Source: DATIXJ01 sp963714795 (GTDB lineage Bacteria > Bacteroidota > Ignavibacteria > UBA10030 > SZUA-254). Taken from it: DNA of 64,000 nt. The translations under genes were made by a program, and so were the position numbers. The notes under the pieces were generated by a model. That model was not told the origin of the DNA, did no database searches, and saw only the letters and a program-made list of their open reading frames with translations. The stretch covers positions 248,001 through 312,000 of the forward strand of contig CAVQPS010000010.1 in NCBI GenBank assembly GCA_963714795.1, given 5' to 3'. Position 1 is the first letter of the stretch, and every line of letters begins with the position of its first letter. Below are positions 16,130 through 25,498 of the stretch, in pieces.

Positions 16130-16555
16130 ATGCCAGAAAATAAAACCAAACCGACAAGTGCAAACGTCACAACGTTCCTCAAAAAAATCAAGGATGCGAA
16201 ATTACGGAACGATTGTTCCGCCATGATCGAAATGATGCGGAGCGTTTCCAAATCGGAGCCGGTGATGTGGGGAAGCTCCATCATCGGATTCGGAACACGC
16301 CACTATGTCTATGAAAGCGGCCGCGAAGGCGATACGGTGATCATCGGGTTCGCGCCGAGAAAACAGAACATCGCCATTTACCTGACCGGCGGCATTGCCA
16401 ACGTACCGGATGAATTATCGAAATTAGGCAAGCACGAAACCGGAAAGGGCTGTCTCTATATCAAGTCGCTTGAAGACGTCAACACGTCGGTTCTCAGGAA
16501 AATTTTCGCAAAAGCATACAAAGAAGGGAAATCTGCCGGATCAAAAACGAAGTAA
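16130..16555 (+). CDS. DUF1801 domain-containing protein
   Basis: 141 residues, YdhG/DUF1801-like fold. Typical features: an N-terminal helix TFLKKIKDAKLRNDCSAMIEMM, the motif EPVMWGSSIIGFGTRHYVYESGREGD, a beta-strand region VIIGFAPRKQNIAIYL, and the C-terminal KGCLYIKSLEDVNTSVLRKIF. The function of the family is unproven; it is often encoded singly in soil and aquatic bacteria. ATG 16130 (MPENKTK) is chosen rather than an earlier in-frame ATG because homology begins there. It is downstream of the addiction-module gene but does not resemble a toxin. Confidence 0.85.
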   Translation: MPENKTKPTSANVTTFLKKIKDAKLRNDCSAMIEMMRSVSKSEPVMWGSSIIGFGTRHYVYESGREGDTVIIGFAPRKQNIAIYLTGGIANVPDELSKLGKHETGKGCLYIKSLEDVNTSVLRKIFAKAYKEGKSAGSKTK

Positions 16556-16595
16556 CCGGACGCTCACTATTTTTCAATACTTAGTGATTTTATAA

Positions 16596-17336
16596 ATGGA
16601 TAGGCCGACCAATCCACCACTCGTCGATACCGGAGAAAGGATCATTCCGACAAAAGAAAATGAAGTCAGCGTCGTCTTTTCCCGCCACTTCTTTACCTAT
16701 CGGTACGCATCAAAATACGTCGTCGATAAAACCGTTCTCGATATCGGATGCGGGACGGGGTACGGTTGTCACCTGCTTGCCGGGCAGGCGAAACATGTCA
16801 CAGGGATCGATTACGATATCGGTGCAATTGAGTATTGTAAAGCGAAGTATTCCGGTGCAAACATCGAATTTATACATACCGATGCATCAAATTTACCTTC
16901 GACGAATTTATTCGATGTGGCGGTCTCTTTTCAAGTGATCGAGCATATTGCCGATGTCGACAATTTCATCGTTCAAATGAAGAAGAGAGTTACGCCGGGC
17001 GGAATGATTTTGATAACGACGCCAAATTCGAAAACCAGCAATACCGGAGTTTCAGACAATCCGTTTCATGTCAACGAAATGAACTATGTACAGTTTTACA
17101 CTGTGATGAAAAAACATTTTCCAAAATTTGAGATATATGGAATTGCGTACTCCTCCAAAAACCGACTGAGAGAATTTTTTCTGAAGTCTCCGCTCTATCA
17201 TGTCGGCAAATTATTACGGCGCGGAAGCAAAATGAAGAAACTGGCAACTCAACTGACCGGCATAACAGAATTTAACATTATCGAAAACGATGTTCGCGAT
17301 AAAGCTATCGACTTACTTGCAGTGTGTACAAATTAA
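16596..17336 (+). CDS. Class I SAM-dependent methyltransferase
   Basis: 246-residue Rossmann-fold methyltransferase. The SAM site is VLDIGCGTGYGCHLLA (motif I), VTGIDYDIGAIEYC (motif II, acidic residue binding ribose), a DASNLP-type adenine contact, and FDVAVSFQVIEHIADVDNF (motif IV), with TPGGMILITTPNSKTSN following. It resembles methyltransferases of the Methyltransf_11/23 type that act on small molecules, lipids or surface polysaccharides; the substrate cannot be inferred. Length normal and all motifs intact. Confidence 0.88.
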   Translation: MDRPTNPPLVDTGERIIPTKENEVSVVFSRHFFTYRYASKYVVDKTVLDIGCGTGYGCHLLAGQAKHVTGIDYDIGAIEYCKAKYSGANIEFIHTDASNLPSTNLFDVAVSFQVIEHIADVDNFIVQMKKRVTPGGMILITTPNSKTSNTGVSDNPFHVNEMNYVQFYTVMKKHFPKFEIYGIAYSSKNRLREFFLKSPLYHVGKLLRRGSKMKKLATQLTGITEFNIIENDVRDKAIDLLAVCTN

Positions 17337-17461
17337 CACTAAACCACCGGCAACCGTTTATGGCTAAAATGAAGGTTTACACAGGACGGGATTTCTGTCC
17401 GAATATTGATGAAGAGAGTTTAACTTATTAACACATCATTACACATATAAGGAGAAAACAG

Positions 17462-17656
17462 ATGGCAAAATGTCCGTATTGCAAACAACCGGTGACTCTG
17501 GAAAAAACCAAAAGAGAATCGGCTGAATTTACAGAAGAAGTACACAAAGAGGTGGCCGGAATAGTCAAAAAAGAAATCATGTACTCGTGCCCACACTGTG
17601 AATCTGTTTTGGGATTTGGCTTTTTCATTGGTGGTCTCCTGACAGGCAGACCTTAA
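17462..17656 (+). CDS. Small zinc-ribbon protein
   Basis: 64 residues with two Cys pairs: CPYCKQPV at the N-terminus and SCPHCESVLGFG near the C-terminus, forming one zinc ribbon, linked by a charged helix (TKRESAEFTEEVHKEVAGIVKKE). The tail FFIGGLLTGRP is mildly hydrophobic. AAGGAG precedes the ATG by 8 bases. Unknown function. Just upstream (17360-17431) a 23-codon frame exists but is not supported by any other sign. Confidence 0.7.
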   Translation: MAKCPYCKQPVTLEKTKRESAEFTEEVHKEVAGIVKKEIMYSCPHCESVLGFGFFIGGLLTGRP

Positions 17657-17750
17657 GTGGTTGCATTCTGGTACTTGCAACACTGTCGCTTAATTTTCAA
17701 AAGGACCCTTCAGAAGATAACTCTAAAGGCAACGACGATCCGTTAAGCAG

Positions 17751-17999
17751 ATGAAAAAATTAATAAAATATTCTATCACAACAACAGTCGCTTTCTTATT
17801 TTTATCCGGCACAGCATTTCTGTATTGCATCTACAAAGAAAACCAGGTAATGGATAAAAACATTTTAGGCAATGCTAATCAATTTATTTATTGGGACAAC
17901 CTTGCCGAATTGGCAAAAAGTGCCTTTGAGGTATTCTTAGTATTACTGGGAATTGAAATAATTATTTCTATCATAATGGATATAAAGAAACGTCTGTAA
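17751..17999 (+). CDS. Small two-helix membrane protein
   Basis: 82 residues: hydrophobic helix SITTTVAFLFLSGTAFLYCIY, a short outer loop, and a second helix AFEVFLVLLGIEIIISIIMDI with a basic end (KKRL). I do not recognise a family. It sits between a zinc-ribbon gene and the DUF3224 gene on the same strand; GAGAGGAGTGAG follows its stop as ribosome-binding site region of the next gene. Confidence 0.55.
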   Translation: MKKLIKYSITTTVAFLFLSGTAFLYCIYKENQVMDKNILGNANQFIYWDNLAELAKSAFEVFLVLLGIEIIISIIMDIKKRL

Positions 18000-18021
18000 A
18001 CGAGAGGAGTGAGAAATTTTC

Positions 18022-18426
18022 ATGTCAACACATGCAACGGGACCATTCGACGTAAAGATAAATCCGCTGGAGCTTCATCACAAGTCCGGGAATGCAATGC
18101 TCGGCAGGATGTCGATCGACAAGCAATTTCACGGCGCACTCGAAGCGGTCAGCACCGGAGAAATGCTTTCCGCCGGCACAAACGTGAAAGGTTCAGCCGG
18201 TTATGTTGCCATCGAGCTTGTTACCGGAATTTTAAACGGCCGGAGCGGCACATTCGTCCTGCAGCACAACGCAACGATGACGCGCGGCGTTCCGTATCTG
18301 AATATTATTGTTGTTCCGGATTCCGGCACCGGTGAGCTTACCGGCATTTCCGGCACGATGAATATCATCATCGAAGGCGGAAAACATTCGTACGATTTCG
18401 AGTACACGCTTCCCGAAAAAACTTAA
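18022..18426 (+). CDS. DUF3224 domain-containing protein
   Basis: 134 residues, a beta-barrel-like small protein: GPFDVKINPLE, MSIDKQFHGALEAVSTGEML, GSAGYVAIELVTGILNGRSGTFVLQH, and DSGTGELTGISGTMNIIIEGGKHSYDFEY match the conserved strands of DUF3224 (allene-oxide-cyclase-like barrel). The biochemical role of this family is not established. Complete length with both ends matching. ATG 18022 begins MSTHATG just before the first conserved strand. Confidence 0.88.
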   Translation: MSTHATGPFDVKINPLELHHKSGNAMLGRMSIDKQFHGALEAVSTGEMLSAGTNVKGSAGYVAIELVTGILNGRSGTFVLQHNATMTRGVPYLNIIVVPDSGTGELTGISGTMNIIIEGGKHSYDFEYTLPEKT

Positions 18427-18563
18427 ATATCTTTACGGTTGTATTAAAATTCTTAAATCTTTCGTATACTAAACCCGGCACAGATGTGAGAGTCTAACAT
18501 ACAATCGCAGGCGGAGAACGCCTGGAAAAAGAATCGAATCTATCAAAAAACGGAGAATAATGT

Positions 18564-20609
18564 ATGAAAAAGGCATTTCTTGCCCTTTTGATGCTGACAG
18601 CAATACCGGTATTTGCAACAACGCAATGGCCTCTTGAAGTCAATTCGGGCGGTGCGACCATCACGATTTACCAGCCGCAATACGAATCGTTCTCGGAAGT
18701 GACGCTGGTTGCAGATGCTGCAATTTCCGTTACAACTGCCGCCGATCCCCAGCCGAAATTCGGTGCGGCGCGGTTGGAATGCACTGTTTCCAAGGACCGG
18801 GCGTCGAACGATCTGATTGTCCAGACCCTTTCCGTGGGAAAAATGAAACTGCCCGATGCAACCGACGACCAATTGTCGAGCTATTCTTCCGCGATGCAGG
18901 AAGAACTTGCCGATCAACACATTACATTTCCCGTCGATGATGTGCGGCAGGCGGTCAGTACTCAGAGCGACAACAGTTACGATACCGCGCCTCCAAAAAT
19001 TCTTGTATTGAAACGTCCTGCTGTGCTCGTGACAATCGACGGAGAGCCGATTCTCACCGATGTGGACGGCTCGCCGCTCAAGAAAGTTTCGAACACGCCG
19101 TTTTTCCTTGTGAACGATCCTTCATCGGGAAACTTTTATTTGAAAGGCGGCGATGTCTGGTATTCCGCTACCGCGATCAAAGGCGAATGGCATCAAACGA
19201 TGAATCCGCCGCTTGAAGTTGTCGCACTTTCGGAAAAAATGAAGGACAATGAAGATTCCGTACAAAATGCACAGGCAACCGACGAGAAAGAGAAAACGGG
19301 AAAGATTCCGGACATCGTCGTCAGTACAGAGCCGGCAGAACTGATTGCGACGGACGGCGAGCCGGCATTCTCTCCGATTGAGAAAACGCAGCTTCTCTAT
19401 ATCAACAATTCATCGGCAGATGTATTTCTCGATATCACCAGTCAAAAATATTTTATACTGATCTCTGGAAGATGGTACACCGCGCCGGCAATCGATGGAC
19501 CGTGGTTGTATGTCTCTTCCGATAAATTGCCTGCGGACTTTGCGAAAATTCCTCCCGGCTCTCCGAAGGACGACGTACTGGCGAATGTCGCCGGAACGGT
19601 TCCCGCAACCGATGCCGTGCTCGATGCAAGCGTCCCGGAAGCCGCTGCAGTTCAGCGAAGCAGTGCGACAACACAGGTTCAGTATGACGGCGACCCGCAG
19701 TTTCAGCCGATCGAAAATACCGGCATGCAATACGCGGTGAACACACCATCGTCGGTCATCATGGTGAACGGATATTATTACAATTGCGATCAGGGAATCT
19801 GGTTCGAGTCGCCGTATGCAGTCGGACCATGGTCGGTTTGCGTTAACGTTCCACACGCTATTTATACCATTCCTCCGCGATACCCGGTTTACCATGTAAG
19901 GTTTGTTCATGTATACCGTTACACGCCGGACGTCGTCTATGTCGGTTACACTGCCGGTTATACCGGTTGTTATGTTTACGGACGGACCGTTGTGTACGGA
20001 ACGGGATATTATTATCATCCCTGGTACAGACATTATTATTACCCGCGGCCATACACATGGGGATTCGGCGTTCGTTACAATCCGTGGTCCGGCTGGACGA
20101 TCGGCATCGGCACTGCGTGGGGCAGACCCAATGGATGGTTTTCGTACAACCGCGGATATTATCACGGATGGTGGGGCCCTGCCGGTTACAGGCCAATGTA
20201 CTATCACCGGGCAGGTCCTTTGTACACAGAAGGATACAGACCGGCCCGACCGTTTGGTGCGGAACGGAATCTCGGCGGCGACAGAAGACCGGTATTCAAC
20301 AGGCCGCCGACAATGTATGAACGAAGAGCGGTAACCGGCGTTCGTCCGCTTACGGTCCGGCAGGCAAACGTTCAGCCGAACCGGCAAATGACAAATATGC
20401 AGAAGAACCGGCCGGCCGAAAAACCGTTCGGCGCTCCGGGCAGACAATCAAAAGTTGCTGCAGTACCGAATAATCATCCGAACCGACAAGGGACATTCAA
20501 CAAACCCCGGCCGCAGAATCAACCGATGTCAAAACCTGCTCATCCGCGACAGAAAGCTCGTCCGGGGCCGAAGCGTAAGAAAGAAGAAAAAGAAAAAGGG
20601 CACGAATAA
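18564..20609 (+). CDS. Exported protein with Tyr/Gly/His-rich central region
   Basis: 681 residues, signal peptide MKKAFLALLMLTAIPVFATT. The N-terminal ~400 residues are beta-rich with recurring elements: IDGEPILTDVDGSPLKKVSNTP / TDGEPAFSPIEKTQLLYINNS / YDGDPQFQPIENTGMQYAVNT, each followed by a VWYSA/RWYTAP/IWFESP + GPW motif, i.e. three copies of a ~90-residue module. Residues ~430-570 are extremely rich in Tyr, Gly, His and Trp (e.g. VYGTGYYYHPWYRHYYYPRP). The C-terminus is a long basic Pro/Gln/Arg/Lys tail. Similar bacterial proteins are annotated carbohydrate-binding family V/XII, but I see no enzymatic site. Followed by a terminator at 20634. Confidence 0.75.
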   Translation: MKKAFLALLMLTAIPVFATTQWPLEVNSGGATITIYQPQYESFSEVTLVADAAISVTTAADPQPKFGAARLECTVSKDRASNDLIVQTLSVGKMKLPDATDDQLSSYSSAMQEELADQHITFPVDDVRQAVSTQSDNSYDTAPPKILVLKRPAVLVTIDGEPILTDVDGSPLKKVSNTPFFLVNDPSSGNFYLKGGDVWYSATAIKGEWHQTMNPPLEVVALSEKMKDNEDSVQNAQATDEKEKTGKIPDIVVSTEPAELIATDGEPAFSPIEKTQLLYINNSSADVFLDITSQKYFILISGRWYTAPAIDGPWLYVSSDKLPADFAKIPPGSPKDDVLANVAGTVPATDAVLDASVPEAAAVQRSSATTQVQYDGDPQFQPIENTGMQYAVNTPSSVIMVNGYYYNCDQGIWFESPYAVGPWSVCVNVPHAIYTIPPRYPVYHVRFVHVYRYTPDVVYVGYTAGYTGCYVYGRTVVYGTGYYYHPWYRHYYYPRPYTWGFGVRYNPWSGWTIGIGTAWGRPNGWFSYNRGYYHGWWGPAGYRPMYYHRAGPLYTEGYRPARPFGAERNLGGDRRPVFNRPPTMYERRAVTGVRPLTVRQANVQPNRQMTNMQKNRPAEKPFGAPGRQSKVAAVPNNHPNRQGTFNKPRPQNQPMSKPAHPRQKARPGPKRKKEEKEKGHE

Positions 20610-20633
20610 TCCGAATCTGATTCATCAGTTCAA

Positions 20634-20662
20634 AAGGTCGACAACTTGTCGGCCTTTTTTAT
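20634..20662 (+). terminator. Rho-independent terminator
   Basis: AAGGTCGAC (20634-20642) pairs with GTCGGCCTT (20648-20656) around AACTT with one G-U pair, followed by a T-rich tract. It ends the transcript of the Tyr-rich protein gene. Confidence 0.85.
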
Positions 20663-20722
20663 TTTTAGTTTGAATTTCAGAGATGATATCGTTACATTTT
20701 CTTACAAAATTATTCTTTCTGT

Positions 20723-20920
20723 TTGAATATGAACGTAATTATGCCGATGAAACCGAACCGAACATTTCAAATCACGCATATCGAATATCTCAAATCTTTA
20801 CAGAATATGCCGCTTGCAACATTTCGAGCACGCGTTTTCGCATATAGAATCGATTTTTTTATCGTCGGAATACTTATTATTTCATCCATCCGAATGGTCA
20901 GACAATTCATGACCGTATAG
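20723..20920 (+). CDS. Small hypothetical protein with one hydrophobic segment
   Basis: TTG 20723 or ATG 20729 opens a ~65-residue frame. The C-terminal part FRARVFAYRIDFFIVGILII resembles the first helix of RDD-type membrane proteins but the domain is not continued, so this may be a truncated remnant. No clear ribosome-binding site. Low confidence. Confidence 0.3.
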   Translation: MNMNVIMPMKPNRTFQITHIEYLKSLQNMPLATFRARVFAYRIDFFIVGILIISSIRMVRQFMTV

Positions 20921-20969
20921 CGAAAACGGTCGTCATCGAAATTCTGAAAAAACAATACTCATAAGAAAT

Positions 20970-21347
20970 ATGAACAGCAAAATAGTGATGTCATCTGCAG
21001 CAGTCGCGGCAGGAATCCTCGGTTTTATTTTTCTCTTCGCACCGGAAGAAGTTCTCAATTTCTTTAACGCCGGATATTTGAGCAAACCGTTCATTCAATT
21101 GCTGGGAGCGGCCGTTCTTGGCTCTGCGGCATCGAACTGGATTTCCAGAAACTTACCGATCGGAGGAATTTACGGCCGACCGGTCATGGCAGGCAACATG
21201 GCACATTTCTGCATCGGATTTCTCCTGCTGGCACGGGCTGTTTTCGACCGGCCGGAAAATATCGCTCTCTGGATTTTATGTATACTGTATGCCGTGTTCG
21301 CTGCTGCGTTCAGTCTCCTTTTTTTCAATTCCCCGAAAGGAACATAA
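20970..21347 (+). CDS. Small four-helix membrane protein
   Basis: 125 residues with about four hydrophobic segments: MSSAAVAAGILGFIFLFAPEEVL, FIQLLGAAVLGSAASNWI, MAGNMAHFCIGFLLLARAV, ALWILCILYAVFAAAFSLLFF. It ends 3 bp before the SulP start and is probably co-transcribed with it, so it might be an accessory subunit; that is inference from position. No family that I can name with certainty. Confidence 0.65.
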   Translation: MNSKIVMSSAAVAAGILGFIFLFAPEEVLNFFNAGYLSKPFIQLLGAAVLGSAASNWISRNLPIGGIYGRPVMAGNMAHFCIGFLLLARAVFDRPENIALWILCILYAVFAAAFSLLFFNSPKGT

Positions 21348-21350
21348 TCG

Positions 21351-23033
21351 TTGCACAAACGTCTTGAACCGAAATTATTCACCACCCTTACATCGGGCTA
21401 TTCCAAACAGCAATTTCTTTCGGATTGCGTCGCCGGCGTTATTGTCGGCATTGTCGCACTTCCGCTGGCAATCGCATTTGCCATTGCATCCGGCGTAAAA
21501 CCGGAACAGGGTTTGTACACCGCGATCATCGCGGGGATTATCGTGTCGGTGCTCGGCGGAAGCCGGGTACAAATTGCCGGTCCGACGGGAGCGTTCATTG
21601 TCATCATCTATGGGGTCGTCCAAAAATACGGATACGATGGGCTGGCGGTCGCAACCATTATCGCCGGCGTTCTTCTGATCATTATGGGTCTGGCGCGTCT
21701 TGGCACGCTGTTACGGTTTATTCCGTATCCCCTGACCGTCGGTTTTACCAGCGGCATCGCCATCATTATCTTCTCATCGCAATTGAATGATTTTTTGGGA
21801 TTGCATATTCAATCTCTTCCGGCAGATTTTGTTGAAAAATGGCTTACGTATGCCGAGAATTTCACTGCGGTAAATTATATTGCGCTTGCCGTCGGTGCCG
21901 GTTCATTATTGATTATTATTTTTTGGTCACGCATCACCTACCGTGTGCCGGGATCTCTTGTTGCAATTCTGCTGGCGACGAGTGCAGTGCAACTCTTTCA
22001 TATTCCGGTGGAAACGATCGGCAGCCGTTTCGGAAGCGTGCCCACGAGCCTGCCGTCGCCGCACATTCCGCAGGTCACATGGCATACCATTACGAGTTTA
22101 TTCTCACCGGCAATCACGATTGCCTTGCTCGGCGGGATCGAATCGCTTCTTTCCGCCGTTGTCGCCGATGGAATGATACGCACGCGCCATCGCTCCAACA
22201 TGGAACTCATTGCACAGGGCGCTGCAAACATCGTCTCACCGTTGTTCCTGGGAATTCCCGCGACCGGGGCAATTGCGCGGACTGCAACGAACATCAAAAG
22301 TGGCGGGCGCACGCCGATTGCCGGCATCATACATTCCGTAACGCTGTTGCTCATCATGCTTTTTTTCGGTCAATGGGCGGCGCTTATTCCGATGCCGACA
22401 CTCGCGGCGATCCTGATCGTCGTATCGTACAATATGAGTGAATGGCACTCGTTCGTGAAAGTCCTCAAGAGTCCGAAAAGCGATATTGCCGTCATGCTCG
22501 TTACGTTCTTCCTTACCGTTTTTGTCGATCTTACCGTTGCCATCGAGGTCGGCATTGTTCTTGCCGCGCTCCTTTTTATGCGAAGGATGTCGGAAGTCAG
22601 TCAGGTCAATGCCATCACAAAAGATTTACAGGAAGAACAGGAAGACGAGAAAGAAAACGGAGCCAAGCTTGTCATTCCGGCCGGCGTTGAAGTGTTCGAG
22701 GTCTACGGAACACTGTTCTTCGGAGCAGTGGATCAATTTACGGAATCGATGAGAGCTATCGAAAAAAAACCGCACGCCTTGATATTGGAAACGCAGCACC
22801 TGCTTGCCATTGATGGAAGCGGTTTACGTGCGCTGGAAGATCTCTTCAATCAGCTTTCGCATCAAAAGACACACTTCCTCATTTCCGGAATTCATAAACA
22901 GCCGCTGTTTGCCATGCAGCAATCGGGACTGCTTGACCGGATCGGAGAAGATAATATTTGCGGAAGTCTTTCGGATGCATTCGAACGGACGAAACTGCTC
23001 ATTCACGAAAATATGGCAAAAAAATCGGCTTAA
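21351..23033 (+). CDS. SulP family anion transporter with STAS domain
   Basis: 560-residue inner-membrane transporter for sulfate, bicarbonate or related anions. The membrane domain starts with DCVAGVIVGIVALPLAIAFAIASGVKPEQGLYTAIIAG and GGSRVQIAGPTGAFIVI, the SulP signature, and has about 12-14 helices; GGIESLLSAVVADGM and IPATGAIARTATNIKSGGRTP are conserved. The C-terminal STAS domain (VEVFEVYGTLFFGAVDQF...DGSGLRALEDL) is complete. Substrate is uncertain between bicarbonate and sulfate. The start is TTG 21351, 3 bp after the upstream membrane gene; no closer ATG lies before the conserved N-terminus. Confidence 0.93.
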   Translation: MHKRLEPKLFTTLTSGYSKQQFLSDCVAGVIVGIVALPLAIAFAIASGVKPEQGLYTAIIAGIIVSVLGGSRVQIAGPTGAFIVIIYGVVQKYGYDGLAVATIIAGVLLIIMGLARLGTLLRFIPYPLTVGFTSGIAIIIFSSQLNDFLGLHIQSLPADFVEKWLTYAENFTAVNYIALAVGAGSLLIIIFWSRITYRVPGSLVAILLATSAVQLFHIPVETIGSRFGSVPTSLPSPHIPQVTWHTITSLFSPAITIALLGGIESLLSAVVADGMIRTRHRSNMELIAQGAANIVSPLFLGIPATGAIARTATNIKSGGRTPIAGIIHSVTLLLIMLFFGQWAALIPMPTLAAILIVVSYNMSEWHSFVKVLKSPKSDIAVMLVTFFLTVFVDLTVAIEVGIVLAALLFMRRMSEVSQVNAITKDLQEEQEDEKENGAKLVIPAGVEVFEVYGTLFFGAVDQFTESMRAIEKKPHALILETQHLLAIDGSGLRALEDLFNQLSHQKTHFLISGIHKQPLFAMQQSGLLDRIGEDNICGSLSDAFERTKLLIHENMAKKSA

Positions 23034-23090
23034 CTTTTTCACGGTAACAAATGAATTTTGAAATTTCATCATGAATGATTATCTATCGTT

Positions 23091-25319
23091 ATGAAAATTT
23101 TTAACTGCTGCATTATTATCTTTCTTACATGCTCGGTGAGTCATGCTTCTGTGGCAACACATCCGAAAATACCGACAAATACGATCGGTCTGCATTCCGG
23201 TCTTATCATCACCAAATCGGAAAAAATAAAAAAAGGAATATACCGCCTTACCGCACCGTCGTCGCTCGAATCTGCAGCAATCATCGTTCGCGGCAATAAT
23301 ATTACGATTGATCTTTCCGGTGTAACAATTGAAGGAACCGATCCGGAAGCGGATCCGGACCAGGCACAAGGTGTCGGCCTGCGCATCGAAGGCGGAAGCA
23401 ATATCCGCATTCTTCACGGGCACATTCGCGGCTTCAAGATCGGCATCCTGGCGCGGAAGACAAACGATCTTCAGCTTGTCGACAATGATGTTAGTTACAA
23501 CTGGAAACCGCGGCTCTTCAGCATCGCCGAGCATGAAAGTTTGGTCGACTGGCTTTCGTTCCATCACAATGAAAAAAATGAATGGCTGCGGTACGGCGCC
23601 GGATTATTTCTCGTCGACGTGCATCGCGGAACGGTTTCCGGTAACAGCGCCGTTCAAGGAATGAACGGACTGATGCTGACCCGTTGTGAACATCTCCGCA
23701 TCGAAGACAATAATTTTTCATTCAATTCCGGAGTCGGCATCGGGCTCTACCGCTCATCGTACAATTCCATCATTCATAACCGCATCGATTACGATATCCG
23801 GGGATATAGTCATCGTTTCTTCCGTCGCGGACAGGATTCGGCTGGATTGTTGATGTATGAACAAAGCATGCATAATGTCGTTGCGTTCAATTCCGTTACG
23901 CATGGCGGAGACGGACTGTTCGCCTGGGCAGGTCAAAGCACCATGGACAGCGGCACCGGCGGCGTTAACGACAACCTGTTTTACAATAACGATTTCAGTT
24001 TTGCGGCGGCAAACGGTATCGAAGCGACATTCAGCCGGAATACGTTCATCAGCAACCGCGCCGAAGGATGCGATTACGGCGTCTGGGGCGGTTACAGTTT
24101 CGAATCGAAAATTATCGGCAACAATTTTTCTCATAACAGATTTGGGGTAGCGATTGAACACGGTTTGATCAACACAATTTCTGATAACCGATTCGATGGA
24201 GACACCACGGCAATCAGTTTATGGGCTGACCCGATCGAAAACTCCGATTGGGGATATGCGAAATATTGCGACACGAAAAGTCATTCTTATCAGATTGAGA
24301 ATAATGTATTCGAACGGAACAAAGTCGGCGTCAAAATAAAAAACACCGACACGGTGCTATTGGCAAACAATCGGTGGTTTGAAATCGATTCGACCATAGT
24401 GGCGAGTGATACTTCTCAGATTCAAATCAAAAAAAATGAAATTCTCGACACGAAACAAGGATTTCAACCGGTATTACCGCGGGAATACACACGGCTGATA
24501 CCGAAACTGTCTGCCGCCAAAAAGAAAATCCCCGATTCCGGGCTTGCCCACCGCGATTGTTCGGCAATCATCGTCAATGAATGGGGACCGTACGACTGGC
24601 GCTCGCCGATGCTCTATCCTGCCGAAAGCTCACACGAATGTCCATTGCATCTCCGCACACTTGGACCGGCAGGTAACTGGAAGGTCGCATTCAGCCGAGG
24701 CATCGAATGGCTTTCGCAACCTGTCGGCGCGATCGGTGACACGATTAGCCTCAGGCCGGATTCTACCGGCGATTGGGAACTGGTGCTTGAATACCGCGGG
24801 GCGGCAACCGTCTCACCGCGAGGGGTCGCAAAGAAAGCCGGACAGCCGTACCGGTTTTCCTACAGCCGATTCGAACCGCCGATCGATTGGAATGTTCGAT
24901 TTTATTCGTGGAACGGTTATATGGATCCGCGCTATCGGCTTAATGATTTCGACACACTTCGCCAAACAAAATATCTTCTGATGCAGAACCCTTTGCGCCT
25001 CGATTATGAATGGTACCGCCCGCCGTTCCGTGAACTTCCGCAAGAACATTTTGCGATGGAAGCAACCACAACAGCAAACCTTACACCCGGTTTATACAAC
25101 TTGCGAACAATCAGCGACGATGCTGTTCGAGTGTGGGTCGACGGTTTGTGCGTCATCGACGATTGGACGCCGCACTCTTCGCGCCCCGATTATGCTTCGA
25201 TACCCGGAGGGAAACATGAGATTCGCATTCAGTATTATCAAGTCGATGGATGGATGGAATTTCGTCTCGATACCGAACGCGGCATGAACCGTTCGCCCGG
25301 CTCAGCCGACGTTCCATAA
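23091..25319 (+). CDS. Exported right-handed parallel beta-helix protein with C-terminal PA14-like module
   Basis: 742 residues. A signal peptide (MKIFNCCIIIFLTCSVSHAS) is followed by a NosD/pectate-lyase-like beta-helix (residues ~35-450): repeated short coils such as GLRIEGGSNIRILHG, GNSAVQGMNGLMLTRCEHLRIEDN, VGIGLYRSSYNSIIHNRI, SHNRFGVAIEHGLINTISDN. The C-terminal ~250 residues form beta-sandwich modules, the last being PA14-like (YNLRTISDDAVRVWVDGLCVIDDW). This architecture suggests binding or cleavage of polysaccharides at the cell surface, but catalytic residues cannot be assigned. It is intact and ends shortly before the BNR-repeat gene. Confidence 0.8.
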   Translation: MKIFNCCIIIFLTCSVSHASVATHPKIPTNTIGLHSGLIITKSEKIKKGIYRLTAPSSLESAAIIVRGNNITIDLSGVTIEGTDPEADPDQAQGVGLRIEGGSNIRILHGHIRGFKIGILARKTNDLQLVDNDVSYNWKPRLFSIAEHESLVDWLSFHHNEKNEWLRYGAGLFLVDVHRGTVSGNSAVQGMNGLMLTRCEHLRIEDNNFSFNSGVGIGLYRSSYNSIIHNRIDYDIRGYSHRFFRRGQDSAGLLMYEQSMHNVVAFNSVTHGGDGLFAWAGQSTMDSGTGGVNDNLFYNNDFSFAAANGIEATFSRNTFISNRAEGCDYGVWGGYSFESKIIGNNFSHNRFGVAIEHGLINTISDNRFDGDTTAISLWADPIENSDWGYAKYCDTKSHSYQIENNVFERNKVGVKIKNTDTVLLANNRWFEIDSTIVASDTSQIQIKKNEILDTKQGFQPVLPREYTRLIPKLSAAKKKIPDSGLAHRDCSAIIVNEWGPYDWRSPMLYPAESSHECPLHLRTLGPAGNWKVAFSRGIEWLSQPVGAIGDTISLRPDSTGDWELVLEYRGAATVSPRGVAKKAGQPYRFSYSRFEPPIDWNVRFYSWNGYMDPRYRLNDFDTLRQTKYLLMQNPLRLDYEWYRPPFRELPQEHFAMEATTTANLTPGLYNLRTISDDAVRVWVDGLCVIDDWTPHSSRPDYASIPGGKHEIRIQYYQVDGWMEFRLDTERGMNRSPGSADVP

Positions 25320-25498
25320 TCCAAGTTGGTTCGCCACTTCTTCATTCCGAACAGGCTCAATCCAATTCTCAAAAATTGCCGTTTGCTTTCAAAATAAAGC
25401 AAATTTCTTCATTTTATGAATTGATTCTTGATTCCTTTTCGCCGAAAGATTATATTTTCTTTCCATCAATTTCATCTTCCACCAAACAAGGATGTTCT

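Noticed and set aside
17360..17431. 23-codon frame upstream of the zinc-ribbon gene
   Set aside because: Too short, without ribosome-binding site or similarity; treated as intergenic.
19410..20447. Long minus-strand open frame (345 codons) opposite the Tyr-rich exported protein
   Set aside because: It lies entirely within a convincing plus-strand gene with signal peptide and terminator; its translation is rich in Arg/Ser/Val of low complexity and has no ribosome-binding site. It is an antisense shadow.
25250..25498. N-terminal extension of the BNR gene upstream of 25499
   Set aside because: It overlaps the end of the beta-helix gene and precedes a clear signal peptide at 25499; the extension has no ribosome-binding site.
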